From positions 1,178,001-1,242,000 of the forward strand of contig CAVXFS010000005.1 in assembly GCA_963761115.1 (NCBI GenBank): a stretch of DNA of 64,000 nt, read 5' to 3'. Position 1 is the first letter of the stretch. The number at the start of each line of letters is the position of its first letter. The notes beneath the pieces are model-generated. The model worked only from the letters and a program-made list of their open reading frames with translations, searched no databases and was not told the DNA's origin. The DNA comes from CAVXFS01 sp963761115 (lineage in GTDB: Bacteria; Pseudomonadota; Gammaproteobacteria; Burkholderiales; Gallionellaceae). The position numbers and the translations under genes were made by a program. Positions 62,161-64,000 of this stretch are shown here, one piece after another.

Positions 62161-62232
62161 TTTACTGTGGAGCGTGGGTGTTGGATTGATCTTGTTGGTG
62201 TTGTATGTGTGGGGAGACAGCCATCTCAACGC

Positions 62233-62262
62233 TCCCTCCCCCTTGCAGGGGGAGGGAGCAAA
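62233..62262. repeat. REPIN-like hairpin (cluster 19)
   Basis: CTCCCTCCCCC-TTGCA-GGGGGAGGGAGC hairpin in the divergent gap between trhO and sat. Confidence 0.85.
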
Positions 62263-62349
62263 AAACCAGCCGCTTGGTTTTAGCTCTGTGCTCGAATCCT
62301 GTTGATTTTGAGTCAGGCAGTTCAAGTACCCGTAAGGTGCAAAGGTTAT

Positions 62350-62390
62350 ATAACCCATTAGAGTTATGGTTATCACCCCTTAAGGGGTAT
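62350..62390 (+). promoter_or_regulatory. double inverted-repeat box upstream of sat
   Basis: ATAACCCATTAGAGTTAT (62350-62367) and ATCACCCCTTAAGGGGTAT (62372-62390; its core ACCCCTTAAGGGGT is a perfect palindrome), 22 bp apart, ending 72 bp before the sat start. Same design and position as the boxes at tusA and soeA. Confidence 0.65.
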
Positions 62391-62462
62391 CGCTCCGAAA
62401 TGCCTGATGGTCTAGCATTCCTCCCACAGTCGGTACAACTTTTTCTACAAGGAAATTTCAGA

Positions 62463-63678
62463 ATGGCGCTGGTCAGGCCGCATGGTGGAGGCGAACTCAA
62501 TCCTTTGTTGCTGGAAGGCGAGGCGCTTGCTGCGGAGAGGGGACAGGCGTTGGGGTTGCCGCGTGTCAGGGTGAGTTCGCGCGAGAAGGGCGACCTGATC
62601 ATGCTGGGCATCGGCGGCTTCACGCCGCTGAATGGCTTCATGAGCCAGGCTGACTGGAAGGGCGTGTGCGCCGGCATGGCCATGGTCAACGGTTTGTTCT
62701 GGCCGATCCCGATCACGCTTTCCACTGACCGCGCGACTGCGGCTGCGATCAAAACCGGTGGCGACATCGCGCTGATCGATCCGGAAGACGACAGCGTGTT
62801 GGCGACGATGACGGTCACCGAGAAATATTCGATCGACAAGGCGCATGAATGCGCGACGGTGTTCGGCACCACCGATATCGAACATCCCGGCGTCAAGATG
62901 GTGATGGAGCAGGGCGATGTCAATCTGGCCGGCCCGGTCAAGGTTTTATCGCAAGGCGGATTCCCGCAAAAATACGGTTCGCTGTTCATGTCGCCGCGCG
63001 AGACGCGCGAGTTATTCGAGGCGATGGGCTGGAGCAAGGTCGCCGCGTTCCAGACGCGCAATCCGATGCATCGTTCGCATGAATACCTGGCCAAGGTGGC
63101 GATCGAAGTGTGCGACGGCGTGCTGATCCATTCCCTGCTGGGCAACCTGAAGCCCGGCGATATTCCTGCCGACGTGCGCACTGCGGCGATCGCCGCGCTG
63201 ACCGAGAATTATTTCGTCAAGAAGACCATCGTGCAGGCCGGTTATCCGCTGGACATGCGCTATGCGGGGCCGCGCGAGGCGTTGCTGCATGCGTTGTTCC
63301 GCCAGAACTACGGCTGCTCGCACCTGATCGTCGGGCGCGATCATGCGGGCGTGGGCAATTACTACGGGCCGTTCGATGCGCACCACATATTCGACAAGAT
63401 CCCCAAGGGCGCGCTGGAGACCCAGGCGCTGAAGATCGACTGGACGTTCTGGTGCTACAAGTGCGGCGGCATGGCTTCGGCGCGCACCTGTCCGCATGAA
63501 GAGGCAGCATCGGCTGCTGCTGTCGGGGACCAAGCTGCGCAAGATGCTGTCGGAAGGCAGCGAAGTGCCGGCCGAATTCAGCCGGCCGGAAGTGCTGGAG
63601 ATACTGCGCGCTTATTACGGCAGCATCGCCGAGGGCGACAAGGTCGAAGTGAAATTGGTCGGGCATTCGGGGCGTTGA
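62463..63678 (+). pseudogene. sat: ATP sulfurylase (dissimilatory type), frameshifted near the C-terminus
   Basis: A Sat protein of about 404 residues that in sulfur oxidisers makes ATP and sulfate from APS and pyrophosphate. It has RVRVSSREKGDLIMLGIGGFTPLNGFM, the QTRNPMHRSHEYLAK active-site motif, LLHALFRQNYGCSHLIVGRDHAGVGNYYGPFDAH and the cysteines of FWCYKCGGMASARTCPHEE. One extra G near 63503 shifts the frame before HRLLLSGTKLRKMLSEGSEVPAEFSRPEVLEIL and the end. I chose the ATG at 62463 (AAGGAAA upstream). No aprAB lies in the window. A sequencing indel is likely for such an enzyme. Confidence 0.92.
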
Positions 63679-63684
63679 AGGGTT

Positions 63685-63830
63685 TCTCCTTCCCCCGTGC
63701 AGGGAAAATGGTGCGGAGATTCACTCCTTCCCCCTGGTAGGGGGAAGGATGGGATGGGGGTTGGGAGATTGGTAATGCGAGCGTCCTACCCCCACCCTAA
63801 CCCTCCCCCTTAAAGGGGGAGGGGACGGTC
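63685..63830. repeat. REPIN-like repeat cluster 20
   Basis: A degenerate CTCCTTCCCCCGTGCAGGG half, a CTTCCCCC-TGGTA-GGGGGAAGGATGGGATGGGGGTTGG unit, a 30-bp spacer, and CCTACCCCCACCCTAACCCTCCCCC-TTAAA-GGGGGAGG. The remaining 170 bp to the window end hold GA-rich direct repeats (GGGAGGGACGGTCAGA type) and no gene. Confidence 0.9.
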
Positions 63831-64000
63831 AGATGGGGAGGAGACAGTCAGACTGGGAGGGACGGTCAGAGGGGGACTGGTCAAAGTTGAAGTGAAGTTG
63901 GTGGGGCACTCGGCGAAGTGAGGATGGTTGATTCCTTCCCCGTGCAGGGAGAGTAGAGTGAAGAATTTTTGTGGGGTGTGACTTTTTCCATATTCGATGG

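Noticed and set aside
1..64000. tRNA or rRNA genes
   Set aside because: I looked for T-loop GGTTCGANTCC-like sequence with fitting stems and for rRNA landmarks and found none. A tRNAscan or Infernal run would be decisive.

Overview
The window looks like a chromosomal segment of a chemolithotrophic betaproteobacterium (Nitrosomonadales; Gallionellaceae or Sulfuricellaceae-like). The inference rests on a sulfur-oxidation gene set (soeABC-type sulfite dehydrogenase, TauE/SafE exporter, TusA, DsrE2-like protein, ATP sulfurylase) together with housekeeping genes (CorA, SlyX, GST, FadL, DipZ/MsrB, LexA-like repressor) in GC-rich DNA. No rRNA, tRNA or CRISPR array was found. A GC-rich hairpin repeat family (REPIN-like) occurs in about 20 clusters and fills most intergenic gaps.

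Layout. 0-9 kb: an orphan bufferin-like peptide, a sensor phosphodiesterase, a Tat-exported MsrB beside DipZ, CorA, an ORF6N protein and a rhomboid protease. 9.4-16.2 kb is accessory: broken MazG, a DUF2075 helicase-type NTPase, an Mrr nuclease, two copies of a DUF924 gene flanking a VapBC module, and a BRO protein. 16.2-22.5 kb: TerB, GST-SlyX, a small repeat-containing periplasmic protein, a LexA-like repressor with its own operator, and an SDR-HAD-glycosyltransferase operon. 22.5-33 kb: sulfur genes on the minus strand. 33-37.6 kb: two extra truncated copies of the 5' end of soeA with its promoter region, with VapBC modules between the copies.

37.6-54.1 kb is an AT-richer defence-type island. 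It starts with a compact seven-gene minus-strand cassette (inositol-phosphate synthase, three-part sugar-type ABC transporter, methyltransferase, TIR fusion, TIR). Then come a phosphoribosyltransferase, a CCNGG-type restriction-modification set (Dcm-like methylase with HTH, Vsr, MvaI/BcnI-type nuclease), a double-GHKL ATPase with a receiver protein, and a NERD helicase. 54-61 kb is crowded with nucleases and toxin-antitoxin modules (BrnTA, HigBA twice, HicBA, a nucleotidyltransferase/wHTH). 61-64 kb holds a rhodanese-type tRNA hydroxylase and ATP sulfurylase.

How the genes fit together. Sulfite made in the cytoplasm could be oxidised by SoeABC at the quinone pool or exported by TauE; TusA and DsrE2 would pass persulfide sulfur; Sat would make ATP from APS. 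A bipartite inverted-repeat box (about ATARCCC-N4-GGGKTAT, two units 22-24 bp apart) lies 57-86 bp upstream of sat, tusA and soeA, and upstream of both extra soeA copies. It is a candidate operator of an undescribed sulfur regulon.

Many genes, including core ones (sat, soeA, soeB, soeC, tauE, trhO, fadL), carry single-base frameshifts. Long-read assembly indels are the likely cause for many of them, so 'pseudogene' labels below mean only that the frame is broken as given.
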